Assembly: GCA_018894105.1 (NCBI GenBank)
Contig: CM032129.1
Span: 31,203,468 to 31,267,467, forward strand
DNA length: 64,000 bases
Direction: 5' to 3'
Origin: Jacaranda mimosifolia
Lineage: Eukaryota; Streptophyta; Magnoliopsida; Lamiales; Bignoniaceae
The translations under genes and the position numbers were made by a program. Position 1 is the first letter of the stretch. The number at the start of each line of letters is the position of its first letter. Below, one piece after another: positions 11,342 through 22,640 of the stretch. The notes beneath the pieces were generated by a model. It was not told the DNA's origin, searched no databases, and saw only the letters and a list, made by a program, of their open reading frames with translations.

Positions 11342-12384
11342 CAAACGGACTCAAATACAAATCTTATTTTCTCCCATATATCAAACCTCAATCCCACTTT
11401 CCGTTGACACCATTCCAGATGTCCAAGGAAGATTGATAAAATATTGTTGTGCAGAAACCCATACTGAATTTCTTTAGAAATGCACAAACCCTCTCTGGAA
11501 AAACCCAAAATTTTTCATATATCTTCCATTCGAAAAGGACATCCATATCAATCCTACAAAAGCTAGTCATCCAGGAATGCCACCAGACTAGTTAGAATTG
11601 AAGGTCAAAGAATTAGCTCAACTCAGAGATGAAAGATTAATAGAAGCAACTAATTCTTCATGGGCTAGCCAAGCTTTCTATGTCAATAAGAGAGATGAAC
11701 AAGCCAGAGGGAAAATGAGGTTGGTTATCAATAAGAAACCTCTAAATTAGTTTCTTGCTGATGAAAAATTCCCTCTCCAAAACAGGAATTGTCTCTTCTC
11801 AAATCTTACCAATGCCAAGATTTTTTCAAAGTTTGATTTAAAAGCTGGTTATTAGCAAATTAGAATTCACCCTAATGACAGATTCAAGACAACATTTTGC
11901 ATCCCAAATGCTCATGTCCAATGGACAGTTATGCCCTTTGGACTCAAAATTGCTCCATCTTTATTCCAAAAGGCAATGGTCAGAATTTTTGAGCCTATTT
12001 TCCAAATGCCTTAATTTACATTGATGATATTCTTCTATTCTTAGAAGATCATACAACTCATTAACATCTGTGCAAATTCAAAGAATTGGTTCAAAGATTT
12101 GGAATTATGCTGTCTCAAAAGGAAATGTTAATTTCAAAAGGAGAAATTGATTTTTTAGGGATGCATATCAGAGAAGGAAGATATACTCTTTAGCCGCACA
12201 TCGCACATTATTAAAATTCCCTAACGATCTAGAATAAAAGTAGCAGATCCAACAATTTCTTGGAGTTATCAATTATGTTGCTGACTTTATTCCAAGACTA
12301 GCATCAATTATAAGGCTACTACAAGATATGCTAAAAAAGAATCCTCCAGTATGGTCTTATGCTTAGAAAAAGGCAGTCACCACT
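11342..12384 (+). pseudogene. Caulimovirid protease-RT region, broken
   Basis: Read in pieces on the plus strand, this shows the reverse-transcriptase landmarks in order: a SSWASQAFYVNKRDE block, KMRLVINKKPLN, the FSKFDLKAGY block, IRIHPNDRFKTTF, MPFGLKIAPSLFQKAM, the YIDDIL catalytic motif near 12018-12036, and IDFLGMHI. In-frame stops fall after KKPLN and inside the KAGY..QIRI block. A frameshift precedes YIDD and more stops lie beyond 12190. No intact enzyme is encoded. The part before about 11590 may be the decayed aspartic protease, but I see no clear DSG/DTG motif. Confidence 0.75.
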
Positions 12385-12893
12385 ATGAAGAAAATCATCC
12401 ACGATTTACCTCCTTTGCAGATACCATCAAACGGACAAAGGATACTTCAAACTAATGCTAGTGAAACTTTTTGGGCAGTTGTTCTTCTTGAAAAAAATGA
12501 GGGAAAAGGCAAATTTGTGGATACAAAAGTGGATCATTCAAAGATGCAGAACAAAATTATCATTCCACTTACAAAGAAATCCTCGCTGTGAAAAGAGGTA
12601 TTGAAAAGTTTTTATTTCATCTTGTTGGACACCATTTTATTGTTGAAATGGATATGACTGCATTCCCTAAGATGATGAGCTTACAACCAGGAAGCTTTCC
12701 CTCAAGACAACTGTTAAAATGGTCTGAGTTGTTTTCACAATTCTCTTTTACTGTCAACCACATTAAAGAAAAGAATAATGTTCTTGCCGATTTTCTTTTC
12801 AAACCAAAACTTTATCATGTGCCCAGAAAACATATCCCAATCATCTGCATGATATCTTCATTATCCTCTTCTAAAGTTGTCCCCCTACTCTAA
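12385..12893 (+). pseudogene. Caulimovirid RNase H region, broken
   Basis: Two overlapping frames, 12385-12591 and 12588-12893, together resemble the RNase H end of a pararetrovirus polyprotein. The first has IPSNGQRILQTNASETFWAV (aspartate replaced by asparagine at the usual TDAS position). The second has an AVKRGIEKFLFHLVGHHFIV block, then LLKWSELFSQFSFTVNHIKE and NNVLADFL. A frameshift lies near 12520-12590. The asparagine substitution and the frameshift both argue for a dead copy. Confidence 0.75.
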
Positions 12894-14234
12894 GTTGGGA
12901 ATTTGGGACTGGGGATGGTCGACCTCACTCTGATCCCTGTTTGTCACCTAGTTCTTTACCGTCCTTGCAGGTAAGGATGGAAACACTACAACAAATTGCA
13001 CTTCGCGTAACAAAAATTTTGGTAACAAAGGTAAAATTTGTTATATATGTTAGATTTATTGTAACAAAATTGATTTTTTGTTACAAATAACATTTTCTTG
13101 AGTAACAAAGTAAAAGTTTTGTTACCTTTAACTCAAATTTGTTACCTTAAATTTTTTATATTCGTAACTAAATAATAATTCGTTACGGAAAATATTATTT
13201 TGTTACATATAACATTTTTCGTCATATAAGAAGATATATTTGTAACAAATTTTGGTACCTTTTGTAACAACAAAATATTTGTTACAAATAAAAAATATTA
13301 TAACAAAGTTTTTAGTTACTAAAATTTAAGTAACTTCCCTCCAAAATTCATTCCCTCCAAATATCAATTGTACACATATGGTAACAATGATTTTTGTTAC
13401 TAATTATAAATGAATATTAAATTCAACTTTTACTAATACTTGTGGGTTGGGGCTTTTGTTCAAAAAATGGACTTCACAATAATATAAAGAATTTGTTAAT
13501 TGGGCTTAATCAATTTTTTAGTGAATTATTACTGAATCGAATTTTATTTTAAAGAATGAGCTTGAAGAAATTTGAAGTGAATAATCCATTAGTTGGGGTA
13601 ATTTCTTTAAAATATTAGGCGTTTTAACTTTTTTGTGAATTATTCAATGAATTGGGAGTTTTCATTTATGAAATAGATTTGACCAAATTTATAGTAAATT
13701 AAGTAGCGAATTAGGCTTCATTTTAAGAGTTGGTCTTGAACAAATTTGAAGTGAGGTAAATGATGAATCAAGCTTTCTTCAAGGAACTGAGTTTATTTTT
13801 TATTAATTGGGCTTCACATTAGTTCAAATAATTGATTGATTTGAGTTGAACAGCTTTTTTTTTTTAAAAAAAAACTAATTGGGTTTAACTAATATTTTAG
13901 TAAATTGGCAAATTGGGATTCATACTAATTTGAAGAATTCATTAATTGGGCTTTACCAACTTCCTTTTCATTAATTGAGCTTTAATAATTCTCTTAGTAA
14001 ATTAGTGAATTAGATTTCAAAATGAATTGGATCTGATATTAATCTAAAAAATTGATTAATTGTGCTTTTGCAACTTTTCTTTTATTAATATGAGTTCACC
14101 ATTTTTTTAGTAAATTAATGTCATTTGGTAAAGATTGGGTTTGACATCAAATTGCATAGTTGATTAATTGGGCTTTAGCAACTCCTTTTTTATTAATTGG
14201 GCTTCACTAATTTTATAATGAATTGGTGTCATTA

Positions 14235-14480
14235 TAGGGGTGGCAATTTGGGTGGATCGTGTGAGTTCGGGTTGGGTTGAAGTAGGGTATAATATTAATT
14301 TTCTCAACTCTATCCCAACCCAACTTGATGGCAACTTAAAAATGCTCAACACTAACCCAACCTAATCGATTCAGGTCAGATTAGGGTCGACCTGATTTTT
14401 ATTTGATCAACTCGCCAACTCAAATCCACCTAATCCAACATGCCAATTTGATTAAAAATAATTATTTCAAATATTTGTTT
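14235..14480. mobile_element. Partial hAT-like MITE inside the CACTA
   Basis: The segment begins TAGGGGTGGCAATTTGGGTG, a classic hAT MITE terminus, and continues with TTGGGTTG / CAACCCAAC words in opposite orientations. I find no matching CCACCCCTA end downstream, so it is probably truncated and its right limit is a guess. Confidence 0.45.
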
Positions 14481-14759
14481 TAATTTCAAACCCTACTGTG
14501 AATATATATATATATATATACACACACAAAATAACTTCTTTATATTTTATAAAACCACGCACACCATCTCCCCTTCCATATTTGTTGCCCATTTAATATA
14601 ATTTTAATATAAAAAGACCAATTTACACTTAATCATTTCACATATTTACAATTCAATTTAAATAACTTTTTATCATCATATTTTATTTTTTTTCTTCTTT
14701 TTTTTTCTTTTTATTCTCAATTTTCTCTTCTCCATTATTTCATATATTTCTCATTTTAT

Positions 14760-15110
14760 GCATATATATAAATTTATCATTATTTCTCATTTCTCATTAT
14801 TTCATATATTCTCATTTTTTAGATATTTATATATATAAATTTATCTATAAAATTTTAAATAATTTTTATTTTTATCTTTTTTCTTTCTAATTATTCATAC
14901 ATGTATACTTATTTTTTCTATTTATACTTATTCACATATATATAATAACCATATATATAAATTTATAAATAAAATTTAAATTACTTTTATTTTATCTATT
15001 TTTTTCTATTTATTCATTCCGAATTAAAAAATATTTAATATTTATAAAAATATATATAATATAATTTTTTTATTCATACTTATATACATATATAGTATAT
15101 ATATATACAT
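14760..15110. repeat. Dispersed internal repeat, copy a
   Basis: AT-rich sequence containing the ordered words TTATTTCATATATTCTCA, CATGTATACTTATTTTTTC and CATTCCGAATTAAA. It reappears at about 17410-17620 and 18265-18600. The three copies show that the CACTA interior grew by duplication. Confidence 0.6.
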
Positions 15111-15790
15111 ATATATAAATTTCAATAAAATTTAAAGAAGATTCATCATATATTTCTCATTTTATACATATATAAATTTATCATTATTTCTCATTTCTCA
15201 TTATTTCATATATTCTTATTTTATACATATGTATAAATTTATTTAATGAATTTGGATAGCAATGCAATTTTGTTTCCCTCCAACTTTGTATTCCCTCCAA
15301 AATTTGGGCCATAAAAAATGTTAACAATTGTTTTTATTATTAGTTTGACATAATAATTTAATTTGATTTCTTTCAAAAATTTGATTCCCACTAATAATAA
15401 TGAATTCTCTTCATTTTTTCAATTCCTTTAAATTTTAGATCCTCCATTTTTTTGTATAAATAATTTATAACAAACTTAATTTTTTTTTATCTTAGATTAT
15501 ATGATGAATTGACATATAATTTTTTAAATTATTAAATGACTTTCTATTATAGTTAAAATAGTTAAATAACATATAATTTGGACTTGTAAATTTTGGTGCT
15601 TAAGAATTTAATTTTTTATTATCATTCATTACAATATTCTTTTAGAAAAATTCTAAAAGCTCCTTAGAATAAATAGTTAAAGGTTACATACTTGAATAGC
15701 AAAAGAAAAGAAAGAAATCTAGTTTACCATAATACTTAATGAAAAGAAAACAATCCCTGAAGTTATGCCTGTTAATGTTACATTTCAATT

Positions 15791-16396
15791 TTTAATCATT
15801 GTGTTGGCCGGTTAAAGATTTTTATAACTTATAGATATCTATATGTTAATTGTGTGTATGTTTTACTATATAAATTGCTAAAACGAAGATAACTTTCATG
15901 GTCTAATATAGTGTAAAAAAATATTAACATAAAGTATATTATTAAATTTAATGATTATTAACTTTTATGAATCTGAACAAGTTGTTTTTAAGAATTAGTT
16001 GGTCTATGTATTATATTTCCTTCAAAAAATAAGTTTTCCTCCAAAAATGAATTCCCCTATTATTTTTTTATTCCCTCTAAAATTTTGCTTCTCCCTCCAT
16101 TTTGTGTCTAAATAGTATATACAAAAATTATTTATTTTATCTTATATTATAAGATGAATTATGACGTATTATTATGGGGGTTAAAAATTTAATTCTATTT
16201 TTTGTTATTATTTATTAGAACATTGTTTTTGAACAAAAAGATTTTAGAAAAATTATTTATAAATTCTAAAAACTTTAGTCTTTATGTGTAATTAATTTTA
16301 TTTTAAAAATTAAAATATTTTGTACTAATAATAAATTGATGTGGACAATTTGAACTTGCATTTAGTGAAAATTTTGTACACTTAATTAACGCAAAT
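15791..16396. repeat. 600-bp direct repeat, copy 1
   Basis: Aligns collinearly with 16802-17409, with shared words TAACTTATAGATATCTATAT, AAGAATTAGTTGGTCTAT and TTTTTGAACAAAAAGATTTT. The copies differ by scattered substitutions and small indels. It is non-coding. Confidence 0.75.
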
Positions 16397-16801
16397 TGTT
16401 TTGAAATTGATCAACTTGTATAACTTTAATATGGTTGGAAATTTTAAAATTATTTTGAAATACTCATGACATTGTAATATAAACTTAGTAATATAGTTAT
16501 AAGTTTAATAAAATTATTTTTTATCCTCATTTATTTAATTAAATATTTGAAGAACTGTTAGTATCCTTAACAAATTTGTAGATATTGTTGAAAATTTATA
16601 TTAAAATTCAAAAATATCCTTTAAAAGTTGCTTTGATTATTTTTAGTCAAAAATACCCCTGGACTTATTTATAATTTTAACATGGGTTTAACTTCAATAT
16701 TATTTAAATTACTCAAAATAAATTTAAATAATTTTATTAATATTTTTTTAAAATATTTAATAATCTTTTAATTGAAGTTGAATTAAAAAAATAAAAATTT
16801 C

Positions 16802-17409
16802 TTTTAATCGTTGTATTGGCCAATTAAAGATTTTTATAACTTATAGATATCTATATGTTAATTGTGTATATGTTTTACTATATAAATTGCTAAAATGTAG
16901 ATAATTTTCGTGGTTTAATAGAGTGTAAAAAAAGTATTAACTTAAAGTATATTATTAAATATAATGATTATTAACTTTCATAGACCTGAACAAATTGTTC
17001 TTAAGAATTAGTTGGTCTATATATTATATTTCCTTAAAAAAATAATTTCCCTCCAAAAATGAATTCCCTTATTATTTTTTTATTCCCTCCAAATTTTTGC
17101 TCCTCACTCCATTTTGTGTATAAATAGTATGTACAAAAATTATTTATTTTATCTTATATTATAAGATGAATTATGATATATTATTATGGAGGTTAAAATT
17201 TTAATTCTATTTTTTGTTATTAATTATTATGACATTGTTTTTGAACAAAAAGATTTTAGAAAAATTATTTATAAATTCTATAAACTTTAGTCTTTATTTG
17301 TAATTAATTTCATTTTAAAAATTAAAATATTCTGTACTAATAATATATTGATATAGACAATTTGAACATACATTTATTGAAAATTTTCTATACTTAATTA
17401 ACACAAATA
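16802..17409. repeat. 600-bp direct repeat, copy 2
   Basis: Second copy of 15791-16396, about 1 kb downstream in the same orientation. Immediately to its right begins the duplicated block that carries a foreign CACTA-like terminus. Confidence 0.75.
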
Positions 17410-17815
17410 TAATATACATATTTATAAATATACATGTATACTTATTTTTTCTATTTATACTTATTCACAGAAATATAATATACATATTTATAAATTTATC
17501 AATAATTATTTTTATCTATTTTTCTATTTATTCATTCCGAATTAAATAATATTTAATATTTATAAATATGTATAATATAATTTTTTATTCGTACTTATTT
17601 ACATATATAGTGTATATCTATACGCCACAAGAAAATAGGTCAATCATATACTTTGCACTGGTTTTTCTAAACTGCTGCAATTAATAATATTATTTCTTTT
17701 ACTTATTAGATTGCTCTTTGTTTTTAACTTTAAAGGGTTTTGTCCACTATTTTTTAATATATATATATATATATGTATATATGTAATGCCAATTATTTTT
17801 TAAAAGCAATCTTAT
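17410..17815. repeat. Duplicated block with CACTA-like end, copy 1
   Basis: This block and 18265-18860 share the order: Repeat-a AT-rich words, a terminus-like word (here CGCCACAAGAAAATAGGTCA at about 17621), then TTTAACTTTAAAGGGTTTTG and TGTAATGCCAATTATTTTTT. The CACTA-like word is decayed in this copy. Confidence 0.6.
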
Positions 17816-18264
17816 TTAATTTTAATTTTTGATTAAAAATCAATTAAGTTAAGACAAAACTATGATAGTAAAGATAAAAAAAGTAAAATAAATCAAAATA
17901 AATATATAAAATAATTAAAAGTTAAAATCAATATTAGTATATAAGTTAATAGAAACATTTTAATTTGACTCATAACTTAGTTATTGAATAATTAAGTGAA
18001 GAAAAGAGTTTGGCATTAATCATATAAAGTTAAAACTATAGTAAATTGATAAAATAACTATAAACTTAAAATTGATTTAAAATATGAATTAGTGACAAAA
18101 TATGAGGATGAACTTATAATGTAAAATAAAATATAGAAAAAGCAAATTATTGTATTCATTCTCAAATTTTTTTATAAATATAATTGGATATTCATATTAT
18201 ACTTTGCAAATAACAAAAAAATAGTGAATAACAAAAAAAGTTGTTAACCTTTCAAATAATCAAA

Positions 18265-18860
18265 ATTAAAATTTCTCATTATTTCATATATTCTCATTTT
18301 ATACATACATATATATAAATTTATCTATAAAATTTTAAATAATTGTTATTTTTATCTTTTTTCTTTCGAATTATTCATACATGTATACTTATTTTTTCCA
18401 TTTATACTTATTCACATATATAATATACATATATATATATATATATTTATCAATAAAATTTAAATTACTTTTATTTTTATCTATTTTTTCTATTTATTCA
18501 TTTCGAATTAAATAATATTTAATATTTATAACTATGTATATAATATAATTTTTCATTCAAACTTATATATATATATATAGTATACACACACACACACACA
18601 CACTACAAGAAAATAGATTAATCGCGACACATATTTAGCCATTTAGTGGTGGTTTTTTGAAACCGCCGTGGAATTCATAATAAATGGCGGCGATTAGTAT
18701 AATATTCCCTAAATGAATAACTTCGTGCTGATTTTTCTCAACCACCGGAATTAACAATATTGTTACTTTTGCTATTGTCCTTTGTTTTTTACTTTAAAGG
18801 GTTTTGTTCACAATTTTTTAATATTTATATATATGTAATGCCAATTATTTTTTATAAATA
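18265..18860. repeat. Duplicated block with CACTA-like end, copy 2
   Basis: Second copy of 17410-17815, with a better preserved terminus CACTACAAGAAAATAGATTA at 18601. That is the same terminal family as the fragment ending at 5722 and differs from the TIR of the host CACTA element. A CA-repeat precedes it (18585-18602). It is followed by a GGCGGCGATTAG-containing stretch typical of CACTA subterminal regions. Confidence 0.6.
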
Positions 18861-19154
18861 TTTTTTTTATAAATTTCTAAAATAAAGTATTTTATATTAT
18901 AAGCTCTTATTAAGCATTTACCTAACAATTTATATATACATACATGTAATAAAATTTATTTGCTTCATGCAGCTATGTTATATAAGTATCTCACACTTTT
19001 TATTTATTTCTTTTAATTCACTATTTGATACTCTTATTTTATTTATTCAAATGACAATTATTATTTTGTTTTTAAAAATAAAATAATGTTTGCTTGATAA
19101 CATGTGAAATTGTTTGAGAGTTTTATATGAAAGAGATGAATAAGCAACTATTGC

Positions 19155-19228
19155 ACATGTAGCGAAGATGGTTAGGTGCTTGGTACATGGGGGCATGGGT
19201 TGTGAGATCAAATCCTGCTGCCAACAAT
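19155..19228 (+). other. tRNA-like / SINE-like motif
   Basis: GATGGTTAGGTGCTTGGTAC followed by GGGTTGTGAGATCAAATCCT loosely resembles the A and B boxes of a tRNA-derived SINE head (the B box is normally GGTTCGAATCC). No acceptor stem can be folded by eye, so I do not call a tRNA gene. It borders the GC-rich island. Confidence 0.25.
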
Positions 19229-19229
19229 T

Positions 19230-19995
19230 GGGGGGATGAATTTTTGCTGGGCTAGCCTGCTCGTGTGGGCCTGCGTGGGTGCTGGGCCGCCTGCGCCGCT
19301 CCGGTGGACCTGTGCTCGGGCCTGGGCCTACTCGGGTGCTGGGCCGTCTGCGCTCGGGTGGGCCTTAGGTGTGCTGGAGCTCGGGTGGGCCTGTCGCGTG
19401 TGGGTTGGGCTTGCGCCGGCATTGATCCTGCGCTCGAGCCAGGGGCCTGTCTGCGCTTGTGTGGGCTGGGACTCTTCTGGGCCGGTGCTCGGGCCTGCCC
19501 TCAAACTCGGGTGGGTCTACGCGGGCACTGGGCCACCTTCGCTCCGATGGGCCTGGGCGCTCTGGTGGGCCTGCAGTCGCTCCGCTGGGTTTGTGCGGGC
19601 ATCGGGCCTGCGCTCGAGCCTGGGCCTGTACGGGTGCTGGATTGGCGCTGGCGTTGGGCTTGCGCTCTGCTGGGCCGGCCCGGGTGTTGGGCCTTCCGGG
19701 TGGGCCGATGCTAGCGGTCGGGGGTAGGGACTGGTGGGCAGGTGTGGGCGCTGGGCGTTACGGGTGGGCCGGTGTGTGAGCTGGGCCCGAGCTTGGGTGG
19801 GCCGATGTGGGTGTTGGGGCTGAGCACTGGTTGCCCGAGGCGCTGGTTCTTATTGTCTTCTTGCGGGTGGGCCGGCCTGTGGCGTTCTTGCTAGTGGGCC
19901 ATGGGCTGGTGGGCGATGGCCCGGGTCGAGCCCAGAGTTCGGTGGCCCAGCAGGCGTAGACCTAATGTCAAATGGCCCATCCGTATGAACCAGCC
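19230..19995. repeat. GC-rich degenerate minisatellite island
   Basis: About 760 bp of very GC-rich sequence in an AT-rich element. It is built from degenerate repeats of units such as GCTGGGCCTGCGCTCGGG, CGGGTGGGCC and GGCCTGGGC. Because stop codons are AT-rich, three forward frames stay open for 100-160 codons, but their translations are low-complexity Gly/Ala/Trp/Leu strings. I do not regard them as genes. The island ends where the CACTA subterminal GTAACAAA words resume. Confidence 0.7.
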
Positions 19996-21185
19996 CAAAC
20001 AGGAGCCCATGCACATACATTTAGTAACAAAACTTTTAGTTATTTATTCTATTAGTAACGAAATACTTATTTTTGAATTAAAATTTTATTTAAGTATTTG
20101 TAACCAAATATTTTGTCACATAAACAATTAGTAACTATACTTAATTAAATAAATAATATCATTATATTATGTATTGGTAACGAAAAAATAAAATGCAACA
20201 AAATTGCCAATGTTTTGGTAATTAAGTATTTCGTTATGCTAAAAAAATCTATTGTAACTAATATTGTTTTGTTATTAATTCGAAACTTTTTGTAACAATA
20301 TATTTTGTCGCCATAAGGCCATCAATCGTAACGAACCATAAATTTTGTTACTAATACTTTTTGCGACGGACTTTAAGGCACTAAACTTTGGTAACGAAAA
20401 ATTCGTTACCAATATTTTAGGTAACGAAGTTTTTCATTACTAAAAGTGTAATTTGTTGTAGTGAAATAGGCTAGACTACTCGTTAGGGGCCTAAGGCCTA
20501 GCCTATTTGAGGTCTTGTCCAGCCTAATCTATTTATAGGCCTTTAAAAAATCCTATGTAGTTAAAAAGGCTAGATATAGGCTTTCAAAAAACCCATATAT
20601 AATTTGATTATATTATAATGTGTGTATATATATATATTTAAATATTTATGATACTTATATAATTGCTTTTATATATTATGTTAATTAATTTTATTAATTT
20701 TATATAGTTATATATTGTGTTTTTAATTAATACATTACCATTTTATTTCAAATTTTTTGTTTAACTTATAATAATGTTTGGTTATGCTTTTCTTTTAATT
20801 TAGATAAATGTATTATAATCGTCAATTATTTTTGCTTAATATAAATTATAGAATTCTTAGGCCTATTAAGGCCTAAGCCTATTAAAAGCTTGAACATATA
20901 TAAAATTTAAGCCTAATTAGAATTTTAACTAAAATAGGCTTTTTTCGATCAGACCTAGACTTTGGAAAAATATAAAAGGGCTAGGCCAGTCCTTAAAAAA
21001 GAGCATATGTTAAGTAATAGGCTAGACTTAAGCTTACAATTTATACAATAGGGCTTGTCTATTTAAAGCAAAGCCTAGCCTATTCCCACTCCTACTCGCA
21101 AGTGCCTCTCGCTCCATGTTTGTTGGGAGTTGAGGAGCTGGGTGAGGATCTGGGGTCGATGGATCTCCCATATCATAATTAATTA

Positions 21186-21345
21186 TATATTATTCAATAA
21201 ATTGAGGGGAAAAAAATGTATGCTCAGCTCATAATTTAAATTGGTATAATTATTACTTAAAAATTCGCTCTCTAAAAAACCAGTCCTTAATTTCTGCGAT
21301 TAATAAGGCAAGTTAACAAGTCAAAACTGAAAATGGAAATAAAAT
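21186..21345. repeat. Dispersed repeat, copy 1
   Basis: The ordered words ATAATTATTACTTAAA, CTCTAA/AAAACCAG, TTTCTGCGATTAAT and AAGTCAAAA reappear at 45655-45815 with moderate divergence. It is non-coding and the family is unknown. Confidence 0.6.
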
Positions 21346-22640
21346 CCAGTTTTTGAAACAAAATGATAATAGCAAGTCCTTTTGCATTGTAGTAGCCTAC
21401 TTTGATCAAATATAGCACGAATCCTACCCTTTGAGCTCCTCATATTTTTCAAGAAAGCCGCAAACCCTACCGTATAATTTCCTTTATGCATGTTTGGGTC
21501 AAATGATAAAAAGTAAGTGAATTATCTATTTTAAAGATAAAGAAGTAAAATAAAAAAGTCATGTATCAATGATATTTAATTGATCACTTTTTTTTTATTT
21601 TTTTTATTTCAATAGGATTTAGATAATTTAAAAGGCAAACTAAATAATTTGTTTACCATGTTATAATTACTGAAATTCAATATAGTTTTTATTAGGACTA
21701 TAATTATGGGATTAACATTAAATCCAACCAAAGTAGGCCTAAGCAAATTTAATAAATTTTTAATATATTCTTTAAACCATGAATCCACATACAAATTAAG
21801 AAAATATTCAGTCAAAGGGGATATAATGTACACAAATTTAAGAAATGTTTCAATTAAGATATAATGACACTAAATTAACTAATTTAAGAAAAGATAAAGA
21901 AATTAAATGTAGACAAAGTTTCTTTCACATAACTTAAATTTTTTATAAGTTCTAATTAACATATTAAATAATACCACCAAATTAACTAGTGGGAAGAAAT
22001 TTCAATCAAATTAAATATGGAGACAAATGTCATCTACATTGTATTTATTATTTTAATTTCGACTTTGTTATTTCATCTTATAAATTTAATTTTATGAGAA
22101 AATACCATTACTGAGTTTCTCTTAATATATTATCTCGTCCCTTGTTTTCAATATCTTCCAGCTATTTTCAATCTATTCGATGGCTCATATTAGATTGTTA
22201 GTAAATGTATTTATAATTTATTATTATTTGGCCGTTTGTTTCTTATTTGATTCTATTACTTTATCTTGTGTTTCATTAAATATGTTTTTCTAAAATTTCT
22301 CATTTGATAATGTAATATATATTTCGGGGGATTAAATGAATTCTCATTGTTGAACCTAATGTTTATTTATCACTTTCTTGTTATTGACACGCCCATAATT
22401 TTGTTAAAATTTTGGTTTTCTATATAATTTTTTATTTATATATCATACATCCTTGTTGACAAAAACTATAAATAATAAAATTAATACATATAATTTTCCT
22501 TATATTCTACTTGAAATATGACCTTTTTATTGCGAGTAAAACAATTTAGATTATTTTTTATGCAATTTAAAATAATTAAATTTAAAATGTAAAATTCTAA
22601 ATTTTTAAAAATATCATAATATTGGAAAAATTATTGGGCA
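21346..22640. other. AT-rich, partly repeated at 48.4 kb; no gene
   Basis: No coding signal is seen. The part from about 21825 to 22290 resembles 48445-48711. Shared words include AAGAAAT.TTTCAATTAA, TTTAATTTTAT.TGA and TCATATTA.ATTGT. The DNA may therefore belong to a longer old dispersed repeat that also includes copy 1 at 21186. Confidence 0.4.

Larger units (their letters stand above)
7805..12893 (+). mobile_element. Endogenous caulimovirid, rearranged and defective
   Basis: The block starts at a tRNA-Met primer site. It then contains a movement-protein-like ORF, a degenerate linker region, an inverted coding block, a second partial movement-protein copy, and a reverse transcriptase/RNase H region ending near 12893. 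No long terminal repeats flank it, and a movement protein is present, so a Caulimoviridae pararetrovirus (florendovirus- or petuvirus-like arrangement) is more likely than an LTR retrotransposon. Stops, frameshifts and rearrangements interrupt every long frame, so it is a fossil with no intact polyprotein. The exact genus cannot be decided by eye. The right border is cut short by a hAT/CACTA nest. Confidence 0.8.
12984..20463. mobile_element. CACTA element, 7.5 kb, non-autonomous
   Basis: The left end is CACTACAACAAATTGCACTT and the right end is the inverted repeat AGTGTAATTTGTTGTAGTG. A 3-bp target duplication AAA flanks it (12981-12983 and 20464-20466). Both ends (about 13000-13420 and 20020-20450) are packed with subterminal words of the GTAACAAA / GTTACCAA / GTAACGAA kind in both orientations. 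Terminal CACTA, 3-bp duplications and subterminal repeats define the superfamily. No TNP2-like transposase is found in any frame. The interior is AT-rich, internally duplicated sequence plus one GC-rich island, so the element depends on a transposase supplied elsewhere. Confidence 0.88.
12972..21094. mobile_element. hAT-type MITE split by a CACTA element
   Basis: The two halves are 12972-12983 and 20464-21094. Joined, they give a unit of about 640 bp that starts TAAGGATGGAAATAGGCTAG. It ends GCCTAGCCTATTCCCACTCCTA, so the termini are inverted repeats. The proposed 8-bp target duplications, CTTGCAGG (12964-12971) and CTCGCAAG (21095-21102), agree at 6 of 8 positions, consistent with an old insertion. 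The right half is rich in inverted GGCCTA/TAGGCC words. The CACTA element sits 12 bp inside the left terminus. Confidence 0.72.

Noticed and set aside
19155..19228. tRNA gene
   Set aside because: Box-like words only; no acceptor or anticodon stems can be formed by eye.
19236..19779. Three overlapping forward ORFs of 106-163 codons in the GC-rich island
   Set aside because: Low-complexity Gly/Ala/Trp/Leu translations open in three frames at once. The cause is GC-rich repeats lacking stops, not coding selection.
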